From an uncultured Ignavibacteriota bacterium (GTDB lineage Bacteria > Bacteroidota > Ignavibacteria > Tepidaquicellales > Tepidaquicellaceae), in assembly GCA_937983305.1 (NCBI GenBank), contig CALKAJ010000088.1, positions 1 through 8,300 of the forward strand: a stretch of DNA of 8,300 bases, in the 5' to 3' direction. A program made the translations under genes and the position numbers. Below, in pieces: positions 1-6,944 of the stretch (within the stretch, counting starts at the first letter, position 1; each line of letters opens with the position of its first letter). The notes under the pieces are model-generated. The model did not search any database, was not told the origin of the DNA, and was given only the letters and a program-made list of their open reading frames with translations.

Positions 1-24
1 GTTATTTTTAAAGGACATTTTTAC

Positions 25-55
25 TTGAAGCTATACTGCAAATTAAGTATTATTG
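25..55 (+). promoter_or_regulatory. Possible Bacteroidota-type promoter of the M15 peptidase gene
   Basis: A TTG at 25-27 is followed 20 bases later by TATTATTG at 48-55. This matches the Bacteroidota pattern TTG-N17-23-TAnnTTTG with one mismatch in the -7 element. Transcription would start near 62, leaving a leader of about 15 bases before the ATG at 77. No Shine-Dalgarno sequence precedes that ATG. The DNA is very AT-rich, so a chance match is quite possible. Confidence 0.3.
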
Positions 56-76
56 AAATAACAATACTAATTTTAG

Positions 77-889
77 ATGAAAAAAATACTTATAAGTTTT
101 GTATTAATTGCGATTTTCTTCGCTTGCTCCAAAAATGATATAAAATCACTTACTTCAGATGAACACAGCTTATCGAAAAATGAACCGGGAAGTGTAATTC
201 CTTCAGGATTAAAAAAGTTATTAAAAGCTTATCCTGATTATCTTGATTCTGCCGATAATAATCATTTATACTGGAAAGACGGAACAGTAATGGTATATGA
301 CGATGGAGAAGAGAAGACGTTTGAAGAAATGCTTGATAATCCTGATCTGGAAGATATGTTCAAAATTGAATATATCTCAGGCAGAGAATACGAAAGTCCT
401 CCGCCGTTAAATTATGATCCGGGCAGAATAAGATACGAACCTTTTTTTAAAAAAATTTATGGTTCTTCACAAAGTGAAGTGAAAGGGAAATTAATATCTA
501 TAACCTGGATGCCGAATTCAGCAAATATTTCAATTCTTGTAACATCTGCAAACGGTGTTGATGCTCAGTTTAAAGGAGTTTCCGAAGAACTGGATAAGAT
601 TGACGAGAAATTCAAAAAGTATGTTACAAAAACTGCCGGGACATTTAACTGGAGAGCAATAGCAGGAACAAACAGAATGAGTACACACTCATACGGTATT
701 GCAATTGATATCAATACTGCGTATTCTGATTATTGGTTGTGGAGTAAAACATATAACTATAACAATAGGATTCCAATCGAAATAGTTGAAGTTTTTGAAA
801 AATACGGGTTCGTATGGGGAGGAAAATGGTATCATTATGATACTATGCATTTTGAATATAGACCGGAACTTTTTGAAACGGCAGATTGA
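77..889 (+). CDS. M15-family metallopeptidase lipoprotein (peptidoglycan peptidase)
   Basis: 270 residues. The N-terminus has two lysines, a hydrophobic stretch (about residues 4-16) and a Cys17 in the context FFAC. This looks like a lipoprotein signal peptide with a slightly non-standard lipobox, so the protein is probably exported and lipid-anchored. The C-terminal third carries the M15 zinc-peptidase signature: STHSYGIAIDIN with zinc ligands His204 and Asp211, and WGGKW...YDTMHFEY with Asp255 as likely catalytic base region and His258 as third ligand. Known M15 enzymes cleave D-Ala-D-Ala or L-Ala-D-Glu bonds in cell-wall peptides; the sequence does not say which bond this one cuts. About residues 40-190 form an N-terminal region (YWKDGT, NPDLEDMF, DPGRIR, FNWRAIAGTNR) that I recall being conserved in longer M15 relatives. 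The gene is alone on its strand and its TGA abuts the stop of the convergent kinase gene. The ATG start is favoured because the signal peptide begins there. Confidence 0.9.
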   Translation: MKKILISFVLIAIFFACSKNDIKSLTSDEHSLSKNEPGSVIPSGLKKLLKAYPDYLDSADNNHLYWKDGTVMVYDDGEEKTFEEMLDNPDLEDMFKIEYISGREYESPPPLNYDPGRIRYEPFFKKIYGSSQSEVKGKLISITWMPNSANISILVTSANGVDAQFKGVSEELDKIDEKFKKYVTKTAGTFNWRAIAGTNRMSTHSYGIAIDINTAYSDYWLWSKTYNYNNRIPIEIVEVFEKYGFVWGGKWYHYDTMHFEYRPELFETAD

Positions 890-2782
890 TTATTCTTTGG
901 GAACAAAGAATGTAAAAACCGAACCTTTATCTTCGACACTGGAAAAATAAATATTTCCTCCGATTCTTTCGAGATGTTCCTTACAAAGCAGCAACCCTAA
1001 ACCGTTTCCGGTCTCCCCGGTTGTTCCTTTTCTTGTAAATATTTTATCTAACTTGAAAATATTTTCAATTTCCTTTTCCGGTATTCCAATACCGTTATCC
1101 TTTATTGATACGAAAACGAGTGAATCTTTTAACTCGGATGAAATCTCAATTATCCCTCCATAATCTACAAATTTTACGGCATTTGAAATTAAATTTCTTA
1201 ACACAAGTTCGAGTACATAAGAATCGCTATAAATAATTAAATCAGGATTTATAGATTTTATTAATTTTATATTCTTGATTTCAACATTGTTTTTAAAAAT
1301 ATCCAATACTTTTTCTACTAAAAACAAAAAAGGAATTTCAACTTTCTGATATTTGATTTTCCCCCTTTGAATTCTTGACCATTCCAGTAAACTGTTTAAA
1401 AGGTTATAAATATTTTTTGCGCTTTTGTGTAATTCAGTTGCAATCTCTTTAACCTCTTCAGATGATAAATAATCCAGATTAGTGGAAAGAACTTCTGTCA
1501 ACCCAATTAATCCGGTAAAAGGACTCCTTAGATCGTGAGCTATAATAGAAAAATACTTATCTTTTGCTTTATTTTCGTTTTCGAGTATTTTGGAATATTC
1601 CGTAAGTTTATCTTCATTAATTTTAATATTTGTAATATCTTGCAAAAGAACAATAATTTTTTCTATATTTCCATTACTGTCAAATAAAGGTGAAGCAACT
1701 GAGCGTGCATATCCTATTTCCCCGTTTTTCTTCCTGAATTTGAATTCAAAATCGGAAACAACTTTTTCTTTCCTGACCCTATGGAAATTATCTTTAATAA
1801 AATCGTAATATTCCGGGAATAAGAAATCGTTGAAAGTTTCTATAGTGATTTCAGTCTCATAAGGCTCTAAGCCAAAAAATCTGAAAAAATCATCAGACCA
1901 ATAGAAAAAATCTCCTTTAGCGTACCAAACAAAGTTTGCTATTTTTGCCATCCTTGCTGTCAATGATACGTTTGCAGAAACCTCAATTAATGCTTCCTCA
2001 TTTCGTTTTTGTAAAGTAATATCATAGCTGTTATATACTATTCCGATTATTTTGTTATTGATTCCATAAACAGGGGCATATGTAATTTCAAACCAACTTG
2101 TATCCTTACCTGAATTTATTTTTTCAATATGTTTAAACTTCTTTCCTTTAAAAACCGGTAATATTTTTTCTTTAAATTCATCAATTTTCGACGGAGCGGC
2201 ATAGTCGAAGAAATCAGTATTCTCTTTTATTGGTTCCCCTGTCCTTAAGTTATATACATTTTTTGCGGAATAATCATTAAAAGATTTAATTTTGAAATTC
2301 TTATCAATAAAAATAAAATTCTGGTCAATGCTGTTAATAATCTCTTTCATATTTCTGTCAGATGTTTCAAAGAAGTTTCTGAAACTATCAATATTCATAC
2401 AATCAAGAATATTAATCACATATCCGTCAACTATATCTTGTGAGGAAGCTTTAATAACGGTAATGAATGTCTTGAATACAGCTTTTCGGGTTTCTAATGT
2501 ATCATTTAGATTTGTAGTTTTATTTTTTCCGAGATTATAAACTATATCTAATTCCTGATTCAATCCAATCCTGATTCTATCTTTTACTTCATCAGAGAAA
2601 TTTGGATTATTAAAAAGATTAATACCTTTAATTTCGTTAAAATCTTTTAAGCTAAATAAATCGAGGTACACTTTATTTGCAAATACCAATTCGCCTTCTG
2701 CATCATAAATCTCAGTACTAACTAATGAGTTTTCGTAAACTTTAAATAGAGATGTTAATATTTTATTTTCAGATGATGTCAT
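890..2782 (-). CDS. Soluble multi-PAS sensor histidine kinase
   Basis: 630 residues with no transmembrane segment or signal peptide, so it should sense in the cytoplasm. Three PAS-like domains come first: roughly residues 20-130, 145-260 (ending in the typical YDITLQKRNEEA junction) and 275-390 (ending LLQDITNIKI). A short helical linker leads to a HisKA domain with phospho-acceptor His416 in IIAHDLRSP. The HATPase_c domain has the N box at Asn534 (RNLISNAVKF), the G1 box at Asp562 (DNGIGIP) and the G2 box at 592-596 (GNGLG). All catalytic motifs are intact. There is no receiver or output domain, so phosphate must pass to another protein; the receiver of the hybrid kinase encoded just upstream is an obvious candidate (inference). 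The ATG lies six bases after that gene's TAA and has no well-placed Shine-Dalgarno site, which suggests translational coupling in one operon. No PAS cofactor or ligand can be deduced. Confidence 0.93.
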   Translation of the reverse strand: MTSSENKILTSLFKVYENSLVSTEIYDAEGELVFANKVYLDLFSLKDFNEIKGINLFNNPNFSDEVKDRIRIGLNQELDIVYNLGKNKTTNLNDTLETRKAVFKTFITVIKASSQDIVDGYVINILDCMNIDSFRNFFETSDRNMKEIINSIDQNFIFIDKNFKIKSFNDYSAKNVYNLRTGEPIKENTDFFDYAAPSKIDEFKEKILPVFKGKKFKHIEKINSGKDTSWFEITYAPVYGINNKIIGIVYNSYDITLQKRNEEALIEVSANVSLTARMAKIANFVWYAKGDFFYWSDDFFRFFGLEPYETEITIETFNDFLFPEYYDFIKDNFHRVRKEKVVSDFEFKFRKKNGEIGYARSVASPLFDSNGNIEKIIVLLQDITNIKINEDKLTEYSKILENENKAKDKYFSIIAHDLRSPFTGLIGLTEVLSTNLDYLSSEEVKEIATELHKSAKNIYNLLNSLLEWSRIQRGKIKYQKVEIPFLFLVEKVLDIFKNNVEIKNIKLIKSINPDLIIYSDSYVLELVLRNLISNAVKFVDYGGIIEISSELKDSLVFVSIKDNGIGIPEKEIENIFKLDKIFTRKGTTGETGNGLGLLLCKEHLERIGGNIYFSSVEDKGSVFTFFVPKE

Positions 2783-2788
2783 TTCTCG

Positions 2789-4642
2789 TTATTCTATTCT
2801 CAGATAACTTCTGATTAAATTCGTGATTGATTCTTTAGTAAACGGTTTTGCCAAATATCCGTCAAATCCTAAATGCAACAGTTTTTCCTCATCCCCGGGC
2901 ATAGCATATCCTGTAACTGCTATTATCGGTATCGTATTATTAGCAGGTAATTTCTTTATACTGCTCGTTACTTCAATTCCATTGATTCCCGGACCAAGAT
3001 TTATGTCCATCAGTATTAAATCATATGTATTCCTTGCAGCTAATTCTATTGCGGTGTTACCATCCGGGGCATGATCTATACTGCAAAGTTCTTTTAAGAA
3101 TAATACTGTAATAACTTTATTGGTATTATTATCTTCGACCAATAGAACTTTTGGTAAACTGTCTTTTGTATATAATGTTTGATTCTGAATATCTTTTTTC
3201 TTAGACTTCTCAATTCCGGAGATAGTATTTGGGAAATATATTTTAAATTCTGTCCCAAGACCCGGCGAGCTATATACTTCAATCTTTCCCTTCATAAGTT
3301 CGGTCATTTTCTTGGCTACTAATAAACCTAATCCCGATTCTTCGTGAATATTTCCGATTGCATCGTTCATTGTTCTAAAATCACTAAATAACAATTTTTT
3401 ATTTTCTTCGTTTAAACCCGCCCCGAAATCTTTAACCGTAATACAACAATAAGATGATTTCCCTGCCCCTTCAATCTTGTTTTCTGTACGTACAAGAATT
3501 TTTCCGTTTATTGTATATTTTAGTGCATTCTCAAGTAAATTATTTAATATGTTAACTAACAATTTTTTATCAACCAGCGCAGAACAATTTAAAAGTAAAT
3601 CCTTTTCTACACTATTTTCTTCAATAAATCTATTTTTAACAAATCCTGAAAGTACGTCGGTAATTATATTGCCTATGTCACATTCCTCAATTTTAAATTT
3701 TATCTGGCTCGACTCAAGAAGACCCAGATTTATTATAGAATTAATTGAATTTAACAGACTCAATCCTGCCTTGTTGATTTCAAATATCTTTTCTTTTATT
3801 CCCTCTGTATGAGTTTCTTCCAGAATAATTTCGGTAAGCCCTAAAATACTTGCAATCGGGGATCTTAATTCGTGATTGATATTTGTTAATATTGATGTTT
3901 TAAGCTGACTTATTTGTTCAATTTTCTCTTTAGCGTCAGATAACTCTTCAGTTGCAATCTCTTTCTTTCTTAATTCATAAATTTCATTGATATTTTTTAT
4001 CACTCCAATTAGATTATTAACTTCACCCTTTTCGTTGTAAAATATTTTTTCGCTAAGTAAATACCTGCTTTCTACATCATTTTTTACTATAGAAAACTCA
4101 TACTCAAGACTACTATTCCTGAATGTAGTAGTTTGTTTAAAAAGTTTTATTAAATTTTCACGATTATCGGCTGATAGATTTATAACATCGAAAAGGTTAA
4201 GACCGATTATGTTTCCCTTTTTCGAATCAGTAATAACATTCTTATAATTTCCGAAAATCTCTTTAATAATATTTTCCCGGTCTGCTAAAAAAAAGTACTC
4301 ATCCTGCGATTCACAGAATTGAGATAATAATTCTCTAATATCCGGTTTATTTTTATCAGTTTTTGTATTCGTTTGCCCCCCGGATTTGACATTTTCCTTT
4401 TCCTCAATTTTAAATTTTCTGTCATTCAGAATAATATCATACATTTCCTTCATCTTTGCAAACATAGTAAAAAAAACTAAAGACATAACTGAAACAAATG
4501 CAAGCAGAAAATAAATATTGATAAAAGTAAGTTTTATTTCACTATAAAGCAGATATTCGAATAAAACTTCTAGTCCCAATATTACAATTAGTGAAATAAA
4601 GAGAAAAAATATTGATGTTCTGATTACATTAATACTTTTCAA
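2789..4642 (-). CDS. Membrane hybrid sensor histidine kinase with C-terminal receiver domain
   Basis: 617 residues. Two hydrophobic helices (about residues 9-31 and 39-62) with almost no loop between them anchor it in the inner membrane, leaving no sizeable periplasmic sensor. A lysine/asparagine-rich linker (about 75-103) and one PAS-like domain (about 105-225) follow. A coiled-coil-like segment leads into HisKA with His257 in NINHELRSPIAS. HATPase_c has Asn372 (LLENALKYT), Asp405 (DFGAGL) and the G2 box at 436-439 (SGLG). The receiver domain has the acidic pair Glu503/Asp504, phospho-acceptor Asp546 (LILMDINLG), Thr577 and Lys599 (YLAKPF). Every phosphotransfer residue is present. No HPt or DNA-binding domain is fused, so the output is unknown. 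The start is TTG: an in-frame TAA lies about ten codons upstream, the first membrane helix begins soon after, and GGAAGGGGG sits six bases before it. It is the first gene of a two-kinase operon. Confidence 0.93.
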   Translation of the reverse strand: MKSINVIRTSIFFLFISLIVILGLEVLFEYLLYSEIKLTFINIYFLLAFVSVMSLVFFTMFAKMKEMYDIILNDRKFKIEEKENVKSGGQTNTKTDKNKPDIRELLSQFCESQDEYFFLADRENIIKEIFGNYKNVITDSKKGNIIGLNLFDVINLSADNRENLIKLFKQTTTFRNSSLEYEFSIVKNDVESRYLLSEKIFYNEKGEVNNLIGVIKNINEIYELRKKEIATEELSDAKEKIEQISQLKTSILTNINHELRSPIASILGLTEIILEETHTEGIKEKIFEINKAGLSLLNSINSIINLGLLESSQIKFKIEECDIGNIITDVLSGFVKNRFIEENSVEKDLLLNCSALVDKKLLVNILNNLLENALKYTINGKILVRTENKIEGAGKSSYCCITVKDFGAGLNEENKKLLFSDFRTMNDAIGNIHEESGLGLLVAKKMTELMKGKIEVYSSPGLGTEFKIYFPNTISGIEKSKKKDIQNQTLYTKDSLPKVLLVEDNNTNKVITVLFLKELCSIDHAPDGNTAIELAARNTYDLILMDINLGPGINGIEVTSSIKKLPANNTIPIIAVTGYAMPGDEEKLLHLGFDGYLAKPFTKESITNLIRSYLRIE

Positions 4643-4648
4643 TGTTAT

Positions 4649-4657
4649 CCCCCTTCC
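4649..4657 (-). promoter_or_regulatory. Purine-rich ribosome-binding site deciding the TTG start of the hybrid kinase
   Basis: On the minus strand GGAAGGGGG ends six bases before the TTG at 4642. No ATG or GTG is available nearby, and an in-frame TAA lies shortly upstream. The site therefore supports TTG as the start. It is also the only strong Shine-Dalgarno-like sequence in the window; the other starts here have none that is well placed. Confidence 0.6.
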
Positions 4658-4814
4658 GGAATATTTAGATTACCCATTTCCATAAGATATTTTTTAATAA
4701 GATAAATAGATGGTTTCCGTTTATTTTAATAAAAGAAAAATTTAATTGAATAATGTAAAATATACGGAAAAATACTCAAATAAAATAATATATCCTATAA
4801 TTAAAATAATCACT

Positions 4815-4847
4815 AAAAAAGTCCCATAAACTTATCTATGGGACTTT
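4815..4847 (-). terminator. Rho-independent terminator of the tRNA-Lys (or atpDC-tRNA) transcript
   Basis: A perfect 11-bp inverted repeat (arms 4818-4828 and 4837-4847, 8-base loop) reads on the minus strand as AAAGTCCCATA - loop - TATGGGACTTT, followed by further T residues to 4815. It begins 13 bases after the tRNA 3' end and lies well upstream of the hybrid kinase gene, so it separates the two transcription units. On the plus strand it has no comparable T tract, so it should work mainly on minus-strand transcripts. Confidence 0.85.
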
Positions 4848-4860
4848 AGTTTCGATCGGG

Positions 4861-4932
4861 TGAGGATGGGAGGAATCGAACCTCCGACCCATTGCTTAAA
4901 AGGCAATTGCTCTACCCCTGAGCTACATCCCC
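4861..4932 (-). tRNA. tRNA-Lys (anticodon UUU)
   Basis: 72 bases fold as a complete cloverleaf when read on the minus strand. The 7-bp acceptor stem is GGGGATG/CATCCTC with one G-U pair. The D arm is GCTC/GAGC with a 7-base loop. The anticodon stem is ATTGC/GCAAT with loop CTTTTAA, giving anticodon TTT for lysine. The variable region is GGGTC, and the T arm is GGAGG/CCTCC with loop TTCGATT. The discriminator base is A. The 3' CCA is not encoded (the next bases are CCC), so a CCA-adding enzyme must complete it. It lies 70 bases downstream of atpC on the same strand, and a strong terminator follows it. Confidence 0.95.
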
Positions 4933-4963
4933 GAAAAAATGACTAACGATATGTAAGTTAATA

Positions 4964-4992
4964 AAAATCTATAATTTATTCAAGGCAACAAA
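4964..4992 (-). promoter_or_regulatory. Possible own promoter of tRNA-Lys
   Basis: On the minus strand TTTG (4992-4989) is followed after 17 bases by TAGATTTT (4971-4964), one base away from the Bacteroidota -7 consensus TAnnTTTG. A start near 4957 would leave about 25 bases before the mature tRNA. The gap between atpC and the tRNA is AT-rich throughout, so this is only a candidate; read-through from atpDC is the alternative. Confidence 0.3.
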
Positions 4993-5002
4993 TAAGAAAC
5001 GG

Positions 5003-5404
5003 TTATTTTTTCCCTGCAATCTTTAATTGTGTTTTCGCTTGTGAAATTTCTTCAAACAAAGTTTCCTTATCAGAGCCTTTTACCAATAGTTCTGATTTGG
5101 CATTAAGCAATTGATTGGAAATTTTTTCAACATCAAGTTCTTCAGGAGAAAAAATAGATTCGGCAAGAATGGAAACATTATTATTCTTCACTTCCAGAAT
5201 ACCGCCGGTTAATGCAAACAATATTTCTTTATTATCTGCATCAATTATTTTTATTCTGCCGTTTACTAAATTTGAAACTAATGTGGTATGATTATAAAGA
5301 ATCTGAAATTCACCAAGTATTCCGGGTGCTGTAACTGAAATTACTTTACCGGAGAATACCTGTTTGTTTGGTCCTACGATTTCAAGGTTAATTAATTTTT
5401 CCAA
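5003..5404 (-). CDS. atpC: F1F0 ATP synthase subunit epsilon
   Basis: 133 residues, close to the usual 130-140. Epsilon belongs to the central stalk of F1; it links the gamma shaft to the c-ring and can inhibit ATP hydrolysis through its C-terminal helices. The N-terminal beta-sandwich (about 1-86) shows the family pattern: LEIVGPNKQVFSG, then ILYNHTTLVSNL in place of the common LPGHxPLLxxL, then FALTGGILEV and VSILAES. The rest (about 88-133) is the predicted helical hairpin, rich in Glu and Lys. The start is TTG, placed where the family's N-terminus should lie, with no Shine-Dalgarno site. It begins three bases after the atpD stop and in the same reading frame, so translation probably depends on coupling with atpD. 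tRNA-Lys follows it. Confidence 0.93.
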   Translation of the reverse strand: MEKLINLEIVGPNKQVFSGKVISVTAPGILGEFQILYNHTTLVSNLVNGRIKIIDADNKEILFALTGGILEVKNNNVSILAESIFSPEELDVEKISNQLLNAKSELLVKGSDKETLFEEISQAKTQLKIAGKK

Positions 5405-5407
5405 TTG

Positions 5408-6832
5408 TTAAGCCGATTTAAGTTCATTTGCTCTTTCAATAGCATCTTCAATCGTTCCAACAAGTAAGAATGCCTGTTCAGGTAAATCATCATAATCTCC
5501 GTTCACAATATTTTTGAATCCTTTAATAGTATCTTCGAGTTTTACATATCTACCCGGCTTGTTTGTAAAGACTTCTGCAACGTGGAATGGCTGTGATAAA
5601 AATCTTTGAATTTTTCTTGCTCTCGAAACGGTGAGTTTATCTTCATCCGATAATTCATCTATTCCGAGTATATTGATTATATCCTGTAAATCTTTGTAGT
5701 TTTGAAGAACCCTTATGACATCCTGAGCAACGTTATAATGTTCATCACCTACTACTAACGGATCTAAAATTCTTGACGACGAAGTCAGAGGATCAACTGC
5801 AGGATATATTCCTATCTCAAATATCTTTCTGGATAATTCTGTTGTTGCATCAAGGTGTGCAAATGTTGTTGCAGGTGCAGGGTCAGTATAATCATCAGCA
5901 GGTACATATATTGCCTGAATTGAAGTTACAGAACCTTTTTTAGTTGAAGTGATTCTTTCCTGCAAGGCACCCATTTCACTGGCAAGTGTTGGTTGGTAAC
6001 CGACCGCAGAGGGCATTCTGCCTAAAAGCGCAGATACTTCAGAACCTGCTTGCGTAAATCTGAAAATGTTATCAATAAATAATAAAACATCTTTTCCAAG
6101 TTCATCACGAAAATATTCTGCAACAGTTAATCCTGTTAACCCTACTCTTTGCCTCGCACCGGGAGGCTCGTTCATCTGTCCAAATACCAACGATGTATTT
6201 TTTAATACTCCTGATTCTTCCATCTCGAGATATAAGTCGTTTCCTTCTCTTGTCCTTTCACCAACTCCGGCAAATACCGAATATCCGTCGTGATACTTTG
6301 CGATGTTATGAATTAATTCCTGAATTAATACAGTTTTTCCGACACCTGCACCGCCAAACAAACCGGTTTTACCGCCTTTTGTATAAGGTGCAATTAAATC
6401 AATAACCTTAATACCTGTCTCAAACATTTCCCTGTTAGTGGATAAATCTTCAAACTTTGGAGCGGGCCTGTGAATAGGATACTTAATTTCGGTTTTAATT
6501 TCTCCTTTGCCGTCAATTGCATCTCCGGTTACATTAATAAGTCTTCCAAGAATTTCAAGACCAACCGGAATCATAATCGGCTCACCTGAATCAATAACTT
6601 CCATACCTCTAACTAATCCGTCTGTACTGTCCATTGCAACAGTTCTGACAATTGATTCACCCAAGTGCTGTTGTACTTCTGTTATAAGAATTTCTTCAAC
6701 ACCTTCTGTATTTTTGCGCTTAATTTGGAGTGAATTATTGATTTCAGGTAAATATCCTTCGGAAAAATCTACATCAATAACGGGTCCGATGACCTGAATT
6801 ATTTTTCCTTTATTAGTACCACTATTTGTCAT
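5408..6832 (-). CDS. atpD: F1F0 ATP synthase catalytic subunit beta
   Basis: 474 residues, full length (E. coli has about 460). Beta carries the catalytic nucleotide sites of F1 and makes ATP from ADP and phosphate, driven by proton or sodium flow through F0. The N-terminal beta-barrel (about 8-85) starts with GKIIQVIGPVIDVDF. The P-loop is GGAGVGKT (160-167, Lys166 and Thr167). Catalytic Glu192 lies in GVGERTREG, Walker B is LLFIDNIFRF, and the conserved stretch SALLGRMPSAVGYQPTLA follows. The C-terminal lever motif reads DELSDED (392-398) instead of DELSEED. All catalytic residues are present. Only atpC accompanies it; the genes for alpha, gamma, delta and F0 subunits are absent here, an arrangement known in Chlorobi and several Bacteroidota. 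The ATG start has no Shine-Dalgarno site, and a TAnnTTTG element lies about 60 bases upstream. Confidence 0.98.
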   Translation of the reverse strand: MTNSGTNKGKIIQVIGPVIDVDFSEGYLPEINNSLQIKRKNTEGVEEILITEVQQHLGESIVRTVAMDSTDGLVRGMEVIDSGEPIMIPVGLEILGRLINVTGDAIDGKGEIKTEIKYPIHRPAPKFEDLSTNREMFETGIKVIDLIAPYTKGGKTGLFGGAGVGKTVLIQELIHNIAKYHDGYSVFAGVGERTREGNDLYLEMEESGVLKNTSLVFGQMNEPPGARQRVGLTGLTVAEYFRDELGKDVLLFIDNIFRFTQAGSEVSALLGRMPSAVGYQPTLASEMGALQERITSTKKGSVTSIQAIYVPADDYTDPAPATTFAHLDATTELSRKIFEIGIYPAVDPLTSSSRILDPLVVGDEHYNVAQDVIRVLQNYKDLQDIINILGIDELSDEDKLTVSRARKIQRFLSQPFHVAEVFTNKPGRYVKLEDTIKGFKNIVNGDYDDLPEQAFLLVGTIEDAIERANELKSA

Positions 6833-6860
6833 AAGTTCGAAAGATTTTTAAATTTTTTGA

Positions 6861-6874
6861 TAAATTGCAATTTA
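6861..6874. repeat. 14-bp perfect palindrome in the atpD leader
   Basis: TAAATTGCAATTTA equals its own reverse complement. It lies 28 bases upstream of the atpD ATG, between that start and the candidate -7 element, so it would be inside the 5' leader of the mRNA. It could be an operator half-site pair or a chance product of AT-rich sequence. Confidence 0.6.
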
Positions 6875-6893
6875 ATTATTTTAATTTTTTTTT

Positions 6894-6901
6894 CAAATGT
6901 A
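6894..6901 (-). promoter_or_regulatory. Candidate -7 element of the atpD promoter (TAnnTTTG)
   Basis: The minus strand reads TACATTTG, an exact match to the Bacteroidota -7 consensus TAnnTTTG. It predicts a start near 6887 and a leader of about 54 bases. No TTG lies at the proper -33 distance (the nearest, at 6914-6912, is only 10 bases away), so the promoter is incomplete by consensus. Confidence 0.4.
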
Positions 6902-6944
6902 TAAATTTTGCCAAATTGTTGTTTTATAAATAAATTAGGGTATT

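Noticed and set aside
3477..3812. Plus-strand open frame of 111 codons opposite the hybrid kinase
   Set aside because: It lies entirely antisense to conserved HisKA/HATPase coding sequence and its translation resembles no protein family. The same applies to the shorter frames opposite the kinases (1590-1808, 2292-2540, 2823-3074), opposite atpD (6066-6293, 6193-6405, 6507-6797), and the same-strand out-of-frame one at 3094-3282.
4714..4770. Inverted repeat TTTCCGT/ACGGAAA in the gap upstream of the hybrid kinase
   Set aside because: Only 7 bp with a 43-base spacer and no visible link to a promoter element; too weak to call an operator. I also found no convincing promoter for the kinase operon in this gap.
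4815..4847. Terminator hairpin as a bidirectional terminator or an attachment site next to the tRNA
   Set aside because: The T tract exists only on the minus strand, no plus-strand transcript is expected there, and no integrase gene or duplicated tRNA 3' end is present to suggest integration.
5639..5659. DELSDED in place of DELSEED in the beta subunit
   Set aside because: A conservative Glu-to-Asp change that keeps the acidic lever motif; not functionally remarkable without comparison.
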